Shown one piece after another: positions 26,097 to 35,441 of a stretch of 64,000 nt of DNA. The DNA is from Nocardiopsis quinghaiensis (GTDB taxonomy: Bacteria > Actinomycetota > Actinomycetes > Streptosporangiales > Streptosporangiaceae), in the NCBI RefSeq assembly GCF_008638365.1, contig NZ_VWVU01000015.1:1-64000 (forward strand), given 5' to 3'. Numbering within the stretch: the stretch's first letter is position 1; every line of letters begins with the position of its first letter. The translations under genes and the position numbers were made by a program. A model generated the notes under the pieces. That model saw only the letters and a list, made by a program, of their open reading frames with translations. It was not told where the DNA came from and ran no database searches.

Positions 26097-28277
26097 TCAG
26101 CCCCCGGTGGTGGCCAGGGTGAGCGGCAGGACCTCGGGCGCCCCAGCCCGGCGGAGCAGTGCGGCACCCACGGTGAGGCTCCAGCCGGTGTCGACGAGGT
26201 CGTCGACCAGCAGCACCGGCCCCGGTGTTCGCTCCTGGAGCTCGGCCATCCGCGCGTTCAGCCCGTCCCCCGCGGCCAGGGCCGAGTACACCTGTTCCAG
26301 GCGCATCGCGCTGTTGTGCCTTCGGGGCCCCGGTCCGTGCTCGGCGCGGTACTCCAGCGCTCCCACGGGTGCGAGCCGCCCGAGCCGGGCCAGTCGCGAG
26401 GCCAGGTCGGTGATCATTCCGGGGCGGGTGAGCGAGGGCATCGCCACCACCCCGACGGGGCGGCGCTCCCATCCCCAGGAGGCCAGGACCCGCACCACGC
26501 CCTGGATCACGCGCTCGTCCACCGGCGCGTCGGGGGCGTCGGGGGCCAGGACGCGGCGCAGCTCGTTGCCCCAGCCGATGTCGGTGAGGCGGCCCAGGGC
26601 GCGCCCCTCCCCGGCCCGCAGCTCCTCCCTGATCTTGCCGGACAGGTCCACGCCCAGGGTGCTCATCCCGGTCGGCCACTGTCGGCGCGGCGCGATCGGA
26701 GTGCCTGGCCGGTCCAGGTGCTCGGCGGCGGCCTCGCGCCGGGTGGAGTCGACGTCGGTGGGCCAGTACTCCCCCGTGCACACGTCGCAGCGTCCGCAGG
26801 GGACGGCCTCCGGGTCGTCCAGCTGGCGGCGCAGGAACTCCATCCGGCAGGTGCCGAGGTCGAGGTAGTCGAGCATGGCGCGCTGCTCGCGCTCGCGTGC
26901 CCGGCTGACGGCCTCGTAGCGTTCGGCGTCGTAGGTCCACGGCTGTCCCGTGGCCACCCAGCCGCCCCGGACCCGGCGGACGGCGCCGTCCACGTCCAGC
27001 ACCTTGAGCATCTGTTCCAGGCGGGTGCGGCGCAGGTCCACCCGCGTCTCCAGGTGGGCGGGCGACAGCGGCCGGTCGGCGGCGGCGAGCACGTCCAGGG
27101 TCTGGCGCACGGTCTGCTCGGGCGGGAAGGACAGCCCGGCGAAGTACTCCCAGATCTGGGTGTCCTCACGGCCGGGGAGCAGCACCACCTCGGCCCGCTG
27201 TACGCCGCGGCCGGCGCGGCCGACCTGCTGGTAGTAGGAGATCGGGGACTGCGGGGCGCCCAGGTGGACGACGAAGCCCAGGTCCGGCTTGTCGAAGCCC
27301 ATGCCCAACGCACTGGTGGCGACCAGGGCCTTGACCCGGTTGGCGAGCAGGTCGTCCTCGGCCTCGCGGCGCTCGTCGGGGTCGGTCTGTCCGGTGTAGG
27401 CGCGCACGTCCATGCCCTGCTCGGTCAGGAAGCGGGCGGTCTCCTGGGCCGCGCTGACGGTGAGCGTGTAGACGATGCCCGAGCCCTGGATCTTGGGCAG
27501 GTGCTCGGCCAGCCAGCTGAGCCGGGCCGTGGAGTCGGGCAGCCGTGCGACGGCCAGGCGCAGGCTCTCACGCTCCAGGGGGCCGCGCAGGACCAGGGTG
27601 TCCTCGCGCTCACCGCCCGCCCGGAGCTGCTCGGCGACGTCGTGGGTGACGCGCTCGTTGGCTGTGGCGGTGGTGGCCAGCACCGGGACGCCGTCGGGCA
27701 GGTCGTGCAGCAGGGAGCGGATCCGCCGGTAGTCGGGGCGGAAGTCGTGGCCCCAGTCGGAGACGCAGTGGGCCTCGTCGATGACGACCAGGCCCGCCCC
27801 GGCGGCCAGCTCGGGCAGGACCCGGTCACGGAACTCGGGGTTGTTGAGGCGTTCGGGACTGACCAGCAGCACGTCGACCCTGCCCGCCGCCACGTCGACG
27901 TAGGCGGTCTCCCAGTCGGTGGTGTTGGAGCTGTTGATGGTGCGCGCGTGGATACCCGCGCGCTCGGCGGCGGCGATCTGGTTGCGCATCAGCGCCAGCA
28001 GCGGGGAGACGATGACGGTGGGGCCCGCCCCCTCGGCGCGCCTGAGCGCGGTGGCCACGAAGTACACCGCCGACTTGCCCCAGCCGGTGCGCTGGACGAC
28101 GAGGGCTCTGCGACGCTCGGCGACCAGGGCGTGGATGGCGGTCCACTGGTCCTCGCGCAGCCGGGCGGAGTCCCCGGCCAGGGCGCGCAGGTGCACCTCG
28201 GCGCGTTCGCGCAGCGCGCCGCCGGAGGCGTCCGTGGGAGCGGTGGGGGCGGTGTCCTCAGGGGTGGGTGTGGCCAT
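26097..28277 (-). CDS. RecQ-type DNA helicase fused to a phosphoribosyltransferase-like domain
   Basis: This 726-residue protein has all RecQ core motifs: Walker A variant QRTGWGKSAVYF, IDEAHCVSDWGHDFRPDY, TTATAN, and QVGRAGRG. A zinc-binding Cys cluster follows (CRMEF, CGRCDVCTGEYW). It unwinds DNA during repair or recombination. The C-terminal 130 residues (GPVLLVDDLVDTGWSLTVGA) carry the PRPP-binding loop of phosphoribosyltransferases, an unusual addition. The P-loop is GWGKS, common in this RecQ subgroup. The ATG at 28277 with AAAGGACG upstream is chosen; the frame to 28433 is longer but not conserved in type. Confidence 0.85.
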   Translation of the reverse strand: MATPTPEDTAPTAPTDASGGALRERAEVHLRALAGDSARLREDQWTAIHALVAERRRALVVQRTGWGKSAVYFVATALRRAEGAGPTVIVSPLLALMRNQIAAAERAGIHARTINSSNTTDWETAYVDVAAGRVDVLLVSPERLNNPEFRDRVLPELAAGAGLVVIDEAHCVSDWGHDFRPDYRRIRSLLHDLPDGVPVLATTATANERVTHDVAEQLRAGGEREDTLVLRGPLERESLRLAVARLPDSTARLSWLAEHLPKIQGSGIVYTLTVSAAQETARFLTEQGMDVRAYTGQTDPDERREAEDDLLANRVKALVATSALGMGFDKPDLGFVVHLGAPQSPISYYQQVGRAGRGVQRAEVVLLPGREDTQIWEYFAGLSFPPEQTVRQTLDVLAAADRPLSPAHLETRVDLRRTRLEQMLKVLDVDGAVRRVRGGWVATGQPWTYDAERYEAVSRAREREQRAMLDYLDLGTCRMEFLRRQLDDPEAVPCGRCDVCTGEYWPTDVDSTRREAAAEHLDRPGTPIAPRRQWPTGMSTLGVDLSGKIREELRAGEGRALGRLTDIGWGNELRRVLAPDAPDAPVDERVIQGVVRVLASWGWERRPVGVVAMPSLTRPGMITDLASRLARLGRLAPVGALEYRAEHGPGPRRHNSAMRLEQVYSALAAGDGLNARMAELQERTPGPVLLVDDLVDTGWSLTVGAALLRRAGAPEVLPLTLATTGG

Positions 28278-28409
28278 ACGTCCTTTGGTACCAGAGCCCG
28301 GGGACCGGCGAAGCGGTGTCCACAGGCCCGACCTCCCGGAGACGCGTCCAGGCAGACATATCGAGACCGGGTTCCCGAAAAGCGCACAGGGCCACTCTTG
28401 TAACAGTAA

Positions 28410-28420
28410 GGAAACTTTCC
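28410..28420. promoter_or_regulatory. GGAAACTTTCC palindrome in the GH81 promoter region
   Basis: GGAAA-C-TTTCC is a perfect 5-bp inverted repeat. It resembles the left and right halves of LacI/GalR operators. It lies between TTGTAA (28399-28404) and the AT-rich ACTTTAC, a possible promoter. Confidence is limited because such short palindromes occur by chance. Confidence 0.35.
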
Positions 28421-28444
28421 ACTTTACCGGCATTGCGCTTCTCC

Positions 28445-28460
28445 GTGTTCAGCTGAACAC
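28445..28460. promoter_or_regulatory. 16-bp perfect palindrome in the GH81 promoter region
   Basis: GTGTTCAGCTGAACAC is perfectly palindromic over 16 bases and has no spacer. It lies 80 bases before the glucanase start and 20 bases before the CebR-like site. It is probably an operator for a second regulator. Confidence 0.5.
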
Positions 28461-28480
28461 TCATCGCCAGGGCTCATGTC

Positions 28481-28494
28481 TGGGAGCGCTCCCG
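28481..28494. promoter_or_regulatory. CebR-type operator upstream of the glucanase gene
   Basis: TGGGAGCGCTCCCG contains the perfect 12-bp palindrome GGGAGCGCTCCC (28482-28493) and differs from the known CebR/BglR-type consensus TGGGAGCGCTCCCA by the last base. CebR is a LacI-family repressor of glucan-use genes in actinomycetes, released by cello- or related oligosaccharides. Its place 47 bases before a beta-1,3-glucanase gene fits that role. Confidence 0.7.
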
Positions 28495-28540
28495 CACATA
28501 CGGGGAGTGACCTCCCGCGAAAACGAGCGAAAGGCGCACC

Positions 28541-31447
28541 ATGCAGCATCCATGGAGTCGATCCGGACCCAGGCGTCCGCATTTCCGGGACCCGTCCCGG
28601 CGGAGCACGCGGTTGGGGGCGCTGGCGGCCACGGCGGTACTCGCCGTCGTCGGGGCGTCCGCCCCGGCCCTCACCCTCGACGGCGCCGACACCGCGTCCG
28701 CGTCGACGGCACAGGTCCCGGTGGGCGCGGGAAGCTACACCGACGCCCTCCCCGCGGGGGCCTCCGTCCCCTCCGACCTCAACGGCGTCCCGGTCTCGCC
28801 CAAGGTCACCGACGACTACCAGGGTCCCGCCCCCACCAACGAGTGGTGGTCCTCCCTCATCTTCCAGCGCTATCCCGACAACCCGTACGGCGAGAACCTC
28901 TTCGCCCACCCCGCCAGCTTCCGCCCCCACGCGGGCGGACTGGAGATGGGCTACCCGGAGGACCACCGACTCGTCGGCGACGGCCTCAAGTACGAGTACC
29001 CCCACGTCGCCGACCTGTCCCTGGGCACGACCGGGCTGGACTCCCCCGACACCCGTGTGGCCGACAGCGGCGACTGGACGGTCACCGCGCACTGGGAGGG
29101 CGGCGGATCCTCCCTGCGCGCCACCATCGGCCAGGGCATGCCCTTCGCCTACGCCGAGACCGGCGGCGGCGACGCCGAGGTGGCCTTCTCCAGCCCGCCC
29201 GAGGTCTGGCACGAGGACGGACCGGTGCTCGGCGCGAGCGTCGACGGCCGCCACTACGCCCTCTTCGCCCCCTCCGGCGCCGCCTGGACCCGGTCCGGAA
29301 ACACCTTCACCGCCCCCACCGGAGCCGACGGGCACTACTCCGTGGCGGCGCTCCCCTCCCCCGAGGACCTGGGCGACTTCGCCCCCTACGCCCACTCCTT
29401 CGTCACCGGCTCCGTCGTCGAGTACGACTACGACGAGGCCGCCGCCACCCTGACCAGCACCTACCGGCTGGAGACCGAGGCGCGTGAGGGCGGGGAGACC
29501 GGCACGCTGATGGCGCTCTACCCCCACCAGTGGGACAACGCCACCACCGGGACCACCGACCTCGCCTACACCTCACCGCGCGGCGAGATGCGGGTGGTCG
29601 AGGGCACCAGCTTCACGACCGAGCTGACCACCCAGGGCATCCTGCCCAGCCTGCCGACCGTGGACGGCACCGACCACGACCGGATGCGCCAGCTCATCGA
29701 CGAGGTCCTCGCCGACCCCGAGCCCTTCCCCGAACCCGGCGACACCTACTGGGACGGCAAGGCCATGGGCCGCCTGGCCCAGCTCGTGCCCATCGCCGAC
29801 TCCATCGGATACACCGAGGCCCGCGACGAGCTCCTCGACCTGGTCAGGGGCCGCCTGGAGGACTGGCTGACCGCCGGGGGCACCCGCCAGTTCCACCACA
29901 ACGCCGAGTGGGGCGCCATGCTCGGCTACCCCGACAGCTTCGGCGCCGCCGAGGAGCTCAACGACCACGACTTCCACTACGGCTACTTCGTCTCGGCGGC
30001 GGCCGTCGTCGCCCGCTACGACAGCGCGTGGGCCGACGAGGACGCCTGGGGCGGCATGGTCCGCCTGCTGATCCGGGACGTGGCCGAGCCCGACCCCGAC
30101 AGCGGCATGTTCCCGCGCCTGCGCTCCTTCTCCCCCTACGCGGGACACGGCTGGGCCTCCGGGCACGCCGGGTTCGCCGCGGGCAACAACCAGGAGTCCT
30201 CCTCCGAGGGCATGCACTTCGCCGCCGCCACCGCCCTGTTCGGCTCGCTGACCGGCGACGAGGAGCTGCGCGACCTGGGCGTGTACCTGCACACCACCCA
30301 GGCCTCCGCCATCACCCGCTACTGGCAGGACCACGGCGGCGACACGTTCCCCGACGACTTCGAGCACGACGTCGTGGGCATGGTCTGGGGCGACGGCGGC
30401 GACTACCGCATCTGGTGGGACGGCGGTGAGGAGGAGCACTACGGCATCAACTACCTGCCCATCACCGCGGGTTCGCTGTACCTGGGGTACGACCCCGAGC
30501 ACGCCGGTGCCATGTACGAGTCCCTGGTGGACCGCCTCGGCGGCGAGCCGCAGATCTGGCGCGACATCCACTGGGCGCACCGGGCCCTCTCCGACGGCGA
30601 CGACGCCCTGCGCATGTTCGAGGAGCAGTGGGACACCTACGAGCCGGAGGCGGGCAGTTCCAGGCCGCACACCTACCAGTGGGTCTCCACGCTCGCCGAG
30701 GTGGGCACCGTCGACACCTCCGTCACCGCCGACACCGCGCACTACGCGGTCTTCGACGGCGACGGCGGCCGCACCCACACCGCGTTCAACCCGGGCCCGG
30801 AACCGGTCACCGTCTCCTTCTCCGACGGCGTCGAACTGCGCGTGGAACCGCGCTCCCTGGCCTCCACCACGGGTGAGGGCGGCGGAGGCGACCCCGGAGA
30901 CCCGGGCGACCCAGGAGACCCCGGAGACCCGGGCGACCCGGGCGACCCGGGCGAGGGCGGTGTCGGCGACGGCCGGCTCCACCTGACCCCCTCCGCGCTC
31001 TCCGGTACCCCGCACGGCTCCGTCGACGAGATCACCGTGGCCTCCGCCGGAGGAGGAAACCAGGACGGCCTGCCGCCGAACGACCGGGTGGTCCTGCGCG
31101 CCGACGGCCTGACCGGCTCCCACACCGGCGGCTCCACGGCGTTCTCCCTTCCGGTGGACTCCGGGAACGCGACCGCCAACGCGGTCCAGGTCCGCGTGGT
31201 CTACGACCTGGACGGCGACGGCACCGACGACCGGACGGAGACCTACCGCTACCTCGCCACCGACGATCTGGACGGATGGGAGGAGTACACGCAGGACCAG
31301 GGCCTGGCGAGCGATGAGGGAACCCTCGGCGACCTGGACGGCGGTTCCGTCCGCGTCGAGTTGTGGAGCGCCCTGGGCAGTCAGTCCTCGAAGGTTCTGC
31401 TCGGCCCCGACGATGGCGCCTCGATCACGATTCCCTTCACCGGCTGA
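28541..31447 (+). CDS. secreted GH81 endo-beta-1,3-glucanase with C-terminal binding domain
   Basis: This 968-residue enzyme cuts beta-1,3-glucan (laminarin, curdlan, fungal wall glucan) outside the cell. It has a signal peptide with an SRRSTRLGALAATAVLAV segment, possibly a Tat signal. The family 81 catalytic unit runs from about 60 to 760: PTNEWWSSLIF, HHNAEWGAMLGYPDSFG, NDHDFHYGYFVSAAA and the acidic catalytic block NNQESSSEGMHF near 548-560. A Gly-Asp-Pro repeat linker (about 782-808) leads to a 160-residue beta-sandwich that is likely a glucan-binding module. The ATG at 28541 follows AAAGGCG. The promoter carries CebR-like and other palindromes, so induction by glucan breakdown products is likely. 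Confidence 0.88.
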   Translation: MQHPWSRSGPRRPHFRDPSRRSTRLGALAATAVLAVVGASAPALTLDGADTASASTAQVPVGAGSYTDALPAGASVPSDLNGVPVSPKVTDDYQGPAPTNEWWSSLIFQRYPDNPYGENLFAHPASFRPHAGGLEMGYPEDHRLVGDGLKYEYPHVADLSLGTTGLDSPDTRVADSGDWTVTAHWEGGGSSLRATIGQGMPFAYAETGGGDAEVAFSSPPEVWHEDGPVLGASVDGRHYALFAPSGAAWTRSGNTFTAPTGADGHYSVAALPSPEDLGDFAPYAHSFVTGSVVEYDYDEAAATLTSTYRLETEAREGGETGTLMALYPHQWDNATTGTTDLAYTSPRGEMRVVEGTSFTTELTTQGILPSLPTVDGTDHDRMRQLIDEVLADPEPFPEPGDTYWDGKAMGRLAQLVPIADSIGYTEARDELLDLVRGRLEDWLTAGGTRQFHHNAEWGAMLGYPDSFGAAEELNDHDFHYGYFVSAAAVVARYDSAWADEDAWGGMVRLLIRDVAEPDPDSGMFPRLRSFSPYAGHGWASGHAGFAAGNNQESSSEGMHFAAATALFGSLTGDEELRDLGVYLHTTQASAITRYWQDHGGDTFPDDFEHDVVGMVWGDGGDYRIWWDGGEEEHYGINYLPITAGSLYLGYDPEHAGAMYESLVDRLGGEPQIWRDIHWAHRALSDGDDALRMFEEQWDTYEPEAGSSRPHTYQWVSTLAEVGTVDTSVTADTAHYAVFDGDGGRTHTAFNPGPEPVTVSFSDGVELRVEPRSLASTTGEGGGGDPGDPGDPGDPGDPGDPGDPGEGGVGDGRLHLTPSALSGTPHGSVDEITVASAGGGNQDGLPPNDRVVLRADGLTGSHTGGSTAFSLPVDSGNATANAVQVRVVYDLDGDGTDDRTETYRYLATDDLDGWEEYTQDQGLASDEGTLGDLDGGSVRVELWSALGSQSSKVLLGPDDGASITIPFTG

Positions 31448-31470
31448 CGACGACTGCGGTCGCGGAAGCA

Positions 31471-31504
31471 CCGCGGGGACGCCTGCTCTCCGGCGTCCCC
31501 GCGG
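31471..31504 (+). terminator. intrinsic terminator after the glucanase gene
   Basis: CCGCGGGGACGCC and GGCGTCCCCGCGG form a perfect 13-bp stem around an 8-base loop, starting 24 bases after the glucanase stop. No T-run follows, as is common in high-GC actinomycetes. Confidence 0.75.
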
Positions 31505-31698
31505 GTCCCGGGAACCGGCCGTGACCAGCGGCCGGACCGCCTCCCGCCCCTGCCGTCGACGGTGGTTCCCGCCCCGGCCCGCCCCCGGGGCGAAAACCCT
31601 CCCCGAAAGGGGCGAAAACCAGGCGTCGCACGGCTCACACTCCCCCAACCACGCGCCCATGTACGTTTCAGTCTCTGGCACAGGCCAGAATTACGGAC

Positions 31699-34185
31699 AT
31701 GGCCCGTACTACTACCCGTCCCCCCGAGGATCTCGCCGAGAAGATCATCGACATCGACGTCTCCGAGGAGATGCGCGGCAGCTTCCTGGAGTACGCCTAC
31801 TCGGTCATCTACCAACGCGCGCTACCTGACGCGCGCGACGGTATGAAACCGGTGCAGCGGCGCATCCTCTACCAGATGAACGAGATGGGGCTCCGGCACG
31901 ACCGCGGCCACGTCAAGTGCGCCCGCGTCGTCGGGGAGGTGATGGGGCGGCTGCACCCCCACGGTGACAGCGCCATCTACGACGCACTCGTTCGCCTGAG
32001 CCAGTCCTTCGCCATGCGCGTGCCGCTGGTCGACGGCCACGGCAACTTCGGCTCCCTGGGCGGCGACGACGCTCCCGCCGCCATGCGCTACACCGAAGCC
32101 CGCCTGGACAACGCCGCCGAGCTGCTGGTCTCCTCCATCGACGAGAACGTCGTCGACTTCCAGCCCAACTACGACGGTCAGGAGACCGAACCGGAGGTCC
32201 TGCCCGCGGCCTTCCCGAACCTGCTGGTCAACGGCGCCTCCGGGATCGCGGTGGGCATGGCCACCAACATGGCCCCGCACAACCTGGGCGAGGTCGTCGC
32301 GGCCGCCCGCCACCTGATCGCCCACCCCGACGCCACCCTGGAGGAGCTCACCGAGTTCGTGCCGGGGCCGGACCTGCCCACCGGCGGCACCATCCTCGGC
32401 CTGGACGGCATCCGCGACGCCTACCGGACCGGCCGCGGCTCCTTCAAGACGCGTGCCACCGTCTCCATCGAGAAGGTCTCCGCGCGCCGCACCGGCCTGG
32501 TGGTCACCGAGCTGCCCTACAGCGTGGGCCCGGAGAAGATCGTCAGCCGGATCAAGGAGCTGGTCCAGGCCAAGAAGCTCCAGGGCATCTCCGACCTGAA
32601 GGACCTCACCGACCGCACCCAGGGCCTGCGCCTGGTCATCGAGCTCAAGAACGGCTTCAACCCCGAGGCCGTCCTGGAGGAGCTGTACCGCCTGACGCCG
32701 ATGGAGGAGTCCTTCGGCATCAACAACGTCGCCCTCGTGGACGGCCAGCCCCAGACCCTGGGCCTGCGCGAGCTCCTAGAGGTCTACGTCAACCACCGCC
32801 TCGACGTGGTGCGCCGCCGCAGCGAGTTCCGCCGCACCAAGCGCCAGGAGCGCCTGCACCTGGTGGACGGCCTGATCGTGGCCCTGCTGGACATCGACCG
32901 GGTCATCTCCCTGATCCGCGAGGCCGACGACACCGCCGCCGCCCGCGAGGCCCTCATGGGCGCCTACGACATGTCCGAGGTCCAGGCCCGCTACATCCTG
33001 GACACCCCCCTGCGCCGCCTGACCCGCTTCGACCGGCTGGAGCTGGAGACCGAGCGGGACAAGCTCAACAAGGAGGTCGAGGCCCTCACCGAGATCCTGG
33101 AGTCGGACAAGAAGCTGCGCCGCCTGGTCTCCAAGGAGCTGGGCGAGGTCTCCAAGCAGTTCGCCACCCCGCGCCGCACCCAGCTGCGCGAGAGCGACGG
33201 CGCGTCGCGCAGCGCGGTGATCCCGCTGGAGATGGCCGACAAGCCCTGCCACGTGCTGATGGGCGTGCACGGCACGATCGGCCGGAGCAAGGGCGCCACC
33301 GTGCCGCGCGTGTACGAGGGCCTGCGTACCCGGCACGACGCCGTCCACGTGTCCGTCCCCACCACCTCGCGCTCGGACGTCGGCCTGGTCACCGACCTGG
33401 GCCGGATGATCCGCGTTCCGGTGGTGGAGCTGCCCGAACTGCCCGACGAGGGCGGGGAGGGGCCGCCACTGGCCTCGGGACTGGACGTGACCGAGTTCGT
33501 CCAGCTCGACGAGGGCGAACGGGTGGTGTCGGTGGTGTCGATGGACGCCTCCGGACCCGGCTTCGCCGTGGGCACGCGCGGCGGCGTGGTCAAGCGGGTC
33601 TCCCCCGACTACCCGCCCAACAAGGACGACTTCGAGGTCATCGCGCTCAAGGACGAGGACCGCGTCATGGGCGTCACCCAGCTGTCCACGGGTGAGGAGG
33701 ACCTGGCCTTCATCACCTCCGAGGCGCAGCTGCTGCGCTTCTCCGCGAGCACCGTGCGGCCCCAGGGCCGTCCCGCGAGCGGCGTGACGGGTGTCCGCCT
33801 GTCGGAGGAGGCGCGGGTGCTGTGGTTCGGCGCCGTGCCCCTCCCGGAGGACTCCGTGGTGGTCACCGTCTCGGGCTCCTCCAACGCCCTGGAGGGCACA
33901 CAGGCCGGCTCGGCCAAGGTCACGCCCTTCGAGTCCTACCCCTCCAAGGGCCGCGCCACCGGCGGTGTCCGCTGCCACCGCTACCTCAAGGGCGAGGACA
34001 CGCTGCTGTTCGGCTGGATCGGCCGCTCCCCCGCCCGCGCCGCGCGCGCCGACGGCAAGCCGGTGCGCCTGCCCGACCTGACCGACCGCCGGGACGGGTC
34101 GGGTGAGACCCTTCCCCGAGCGATCGTTACCGTAGGTAGTGGGCAGACCGACTCCGGGATCGCCCCTCCCGGGGCCGACGCCTGA
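31699..34185 (+). CDS. parC: type IIA topoisomerase subunit A (ParC-like)
   Basis: This 828-residue subunit makes the double-strand DNA cut in a second type IIA topoisomerase, thought to be the decatenase topoisomerase IV in actinomycetes. The breakage-reunion domain includes [37 protein letters not shown] and [10 protein letters not shown], where the Tyr in MRYTE attacks DNA. A C-terminal beta-pinwheel follows ([27 protein letters not shown]). The partner ATPase subunit is encoded at 36583-38688 on the other strand. The symbol rests on that pairing and on the Streptomyces naming; a GyrA paralogue is the alternative. The ATG at 31699 has only a weak ribosome site. Confidence 0.85.
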   Translation: MARTTTRPPEDLAEKIIDIDVSEEMRGSFLEYAYSVIYQRALPDARDGMKPVQRRILYQMNEMGLRHDRGHVKCARVVGEVMGRLHPHGDSAIYDALVRLSQSFAMRVPLVDGHGNFGSLGGDDAPAAMRYTEARLDNAAELLVSSIDENVVDFQPNYDGQETEPEVLPAAFPNLLVNGASGIAVGMATNMAPHNLGEVVAAARHLIAHPDATLEELTEFVPGPDLPTGGTILGLDGIRDAYRTGRGSFKTRATVSIEKVSARRTGLVVTELPYSVGPEKIVSRIKELVQAKKLQGISDLKDLTDRTQGLRLVIELKNGFNPEAVLEELYRLTPMEESFGINNVALVDGQPQTLGLRELLEVYVNHRLDVVRRRSEFRRTKRQERLHLVDGLIVALLDIDRVISLIREADDTAAAREALMGAYDMSEVQARYILDTPLRRLTRFDRLELETERDKLNKEVEALTEILESDKKLRRLVSKELGEVSKQFATPRRTQLRESDGASRSAVIPLEMADKPCHVLMGVHGTIGRSKGATVPRVYEGLRTRHDAVHVSVPTTSRSDVGLVTDLGRMIRVPVVELPELPDEGGEGPPLASGLDVTEFVQLDEGERVVSVVSMDASGPGFAVGTRGGVVKRVSPDYPPNKDDFEVIALKDEDRVMGVTQLSTGEEDLAFITSEAQLLRFSASTVRPQGRPASGVTGVRLSEEARVLWFGAVPLPEDSVVVTVSGSSNALEGTQAGSAKVTPFESYPSKGRATGGVRCHRYLKGEDTLLFGWIGRSPARAARADGKPVRLPDLTDRRDGSGETLPRAIVTVGSGQTDSGIAPPGADA

Positions 34186-34199
34186 GTTCTTCGCCCGAA

Positions 34200-34236
34200 C
34201 GCCGCGCGCACCGGACCGGATCCGGTGCGCGCGGCG
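34200..34236 (+). terminator. strong intrinsic terminator after the ParC-like gene
   Basis: A 16-bp perfect stem (arms beginning C-GCCGCGCGCACCGGA) closes on a 5-base loop CCGGA, 14 bases after the stop codon. It separates topoisomerase and carbonic anhydrase transcripts. It has no T-run. Confidence 0.78.
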
Positions 34237-34268
34237 CATGTGACCACGGAACAAGGGAGCGACTCCAC

Positions 34269-34799
34269 GTGAGTGACAACAACGGTGCCACCCCCTCCAC
34301 GGGTGCCTTCGACGACCTCTTCGCCGCCAACGACGCCTATACCGAGTCCTTCTCCCTGAACGGCCTCGAACCGGTCGCCGCACGCGGTCTGGCCCTGGTC
34401 ACCTGCATGGACTCCAGGATCGAGCCCCTGGACACGCTGGGACTGAAGCCGGGGGACGCCAAGATCCTCCGCAACGCGGGCGCCAGGGTGACCGACGACA
34501 CCCTGCGCACCCTGGTCCTGGCGGTGTACCTGCTCGGCGTCGACCGGGTCCTGGTCCTGCCGCACACCCGCTGCAAGATGGCCTCCGTGGAGAGCGACGA
34601 CGCCGTCCACGACCTCATCCAGGAGAAGTACGGGGTGGACACCCGCAGCCTGGAGTTCCACACCGACAACGACCAGCTGGGGGCGCTCCGACACGACCTG
34701 GAGCGCATCCGCCACCATCCGCTGCTGCCCGAGGGCCTGCCGGTGACGGGCGCGGTCTACGACGTGGACACCGGACGGGTCACCCCCGTCGACCCCTGA
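34269..34799 (+). CDS. beta-type carbonic anhydrase
   Basis: This 176-residue cytoplasmic zinc enzyme interconverts CO2 and bicarbonate, supplying bicarbonate for carboxylases and pH balance. The zinc ligands are Cys46 (in CMDSR), His99 and Cys102 (in HTRC); the Asp-Arg pair of CMDSR is the catalytic dyad. NAGARVTDDTLRTLVLAVYLLG is the usual second segment. The GTG at 34269 follows GGGAG. It is a short, clade-specific form. It lies between the ParC-like gene and a small TPR gene, all on the + strand, but a strong hairpin separates it from the former. Confidence 0.87.
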   Translation: MSDNNGATPSTGAFDDLFAANDAYTESFSLNGLEPVAARGLALVTCMDSRIEPLDTLGLKPGDAKILRNAGARVTDDTLRTLVLAVYLLGVDRVLVLPHTRCKMASVESDDAVHDLIQEKYGVDTRSLEFHTDNDQLGALRHDLERIRHHPLLPEGLPVTGAVYDVDTGRVTPVDP

Positions 34800-35000
34800 G
34801 GTTCTCCCCGCTCCGGGAGGGACGCGTCGGCCGGGTGTGTCGCGACGCACATGTCCGGGGATCTCTTCAGTGGGAGCGGAGGCCGGGTGCGGCCGCGTCG
34901 GACCGCACCGGGCACCCGCCCCACCCTCCCCACCAGGGAATGCGGTCGCCGCCCCGGCCGTTGTGACCCGGGACGACCCCGCGTCGTCGGAAGGAGCACC

Positions 35001-35327
35001 GTGGAAGAGAACACCTACGACACCTTCAACCGTGCCCGCATGTTCATGGAACTGGGTGACCCCATCTACGCCGCCCGGACCCTCGAACCGATCCTCGAAC
35101 ACGAACCCGAGAGCCGCTCCCTGTTGGAGCTGCTGGGCCGCGCCTACTTCCACTCCGCACAGCTCAACAAGGCCGAGCGGACCTTCCGCAGGATCATCGA
35201 GCTGGACCCGGTGGACAACTGGGCGCACATCGCGCTCGCGCGCACGCTGGAACGCCAGAGCCGCCACGAGGAGGCGTCCACCTACCGCCGTATGTACTCG
35301 GTGATGTCCGGCGGTTCGCTGGACTAG
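35001..35327 (+). CDS. small TPR-repeat protein
   Basis: This 108-residue protein has about three helix-turn-helix TPR units (FMELGDPIYAARTLEPILEH, then LLELLGRAYFHSAQLNKAER and NWAHIALARTLERQSRHEEA) and must act as a protein-binding scaffold; no catalytic part is present. The GTG at 35001 has GGAAGGAG four bases before it. I recall similar single TPR proteins in actinobacteria with no assigned partner. A strong hairpin at 35386-35407 ends the transcript. Confidence 0.75.
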   Translation: MEENTYDTFNRARMFMELGDPIYAARTLEPILEHEPESRSLLELLGRAYFHSAQLNKAERTFRRIIELDPVDNWAHIALARTLERQSRHEEASTYRRMYSVMSGGSLD

Positions 35328-35385
35328 GCAGTGCCCGTTCCGGAGTTCGGCTTCGCCCGCCGGAAGGCGACGTCCAGGTGAGGAG

Positions 35386-35407
35386 GCCGGGACCTCCGGG
35401 TCCCGGC
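35386..35407 (+). terminator. intrinsic terminator after the TPR gene
   Basis: GCCGGGACC and GGTCCCGGC form a 9-bp stem on a TCCG tetraloop, followed by TTCTCCC. It lies 59 bases after the TPR stop and just before the Cds1 gene. Confidence 0.68.
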
Positions 35408-35441
35408 TTCTCCCGCGCGCGTGCGGACTACTCTGCTGGAC

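Noticed and set aside
26316-28403. Long open frame opposite the RecQ gene
   Set aside because: Antisense shadow of the helicase with no motif and biased residues.
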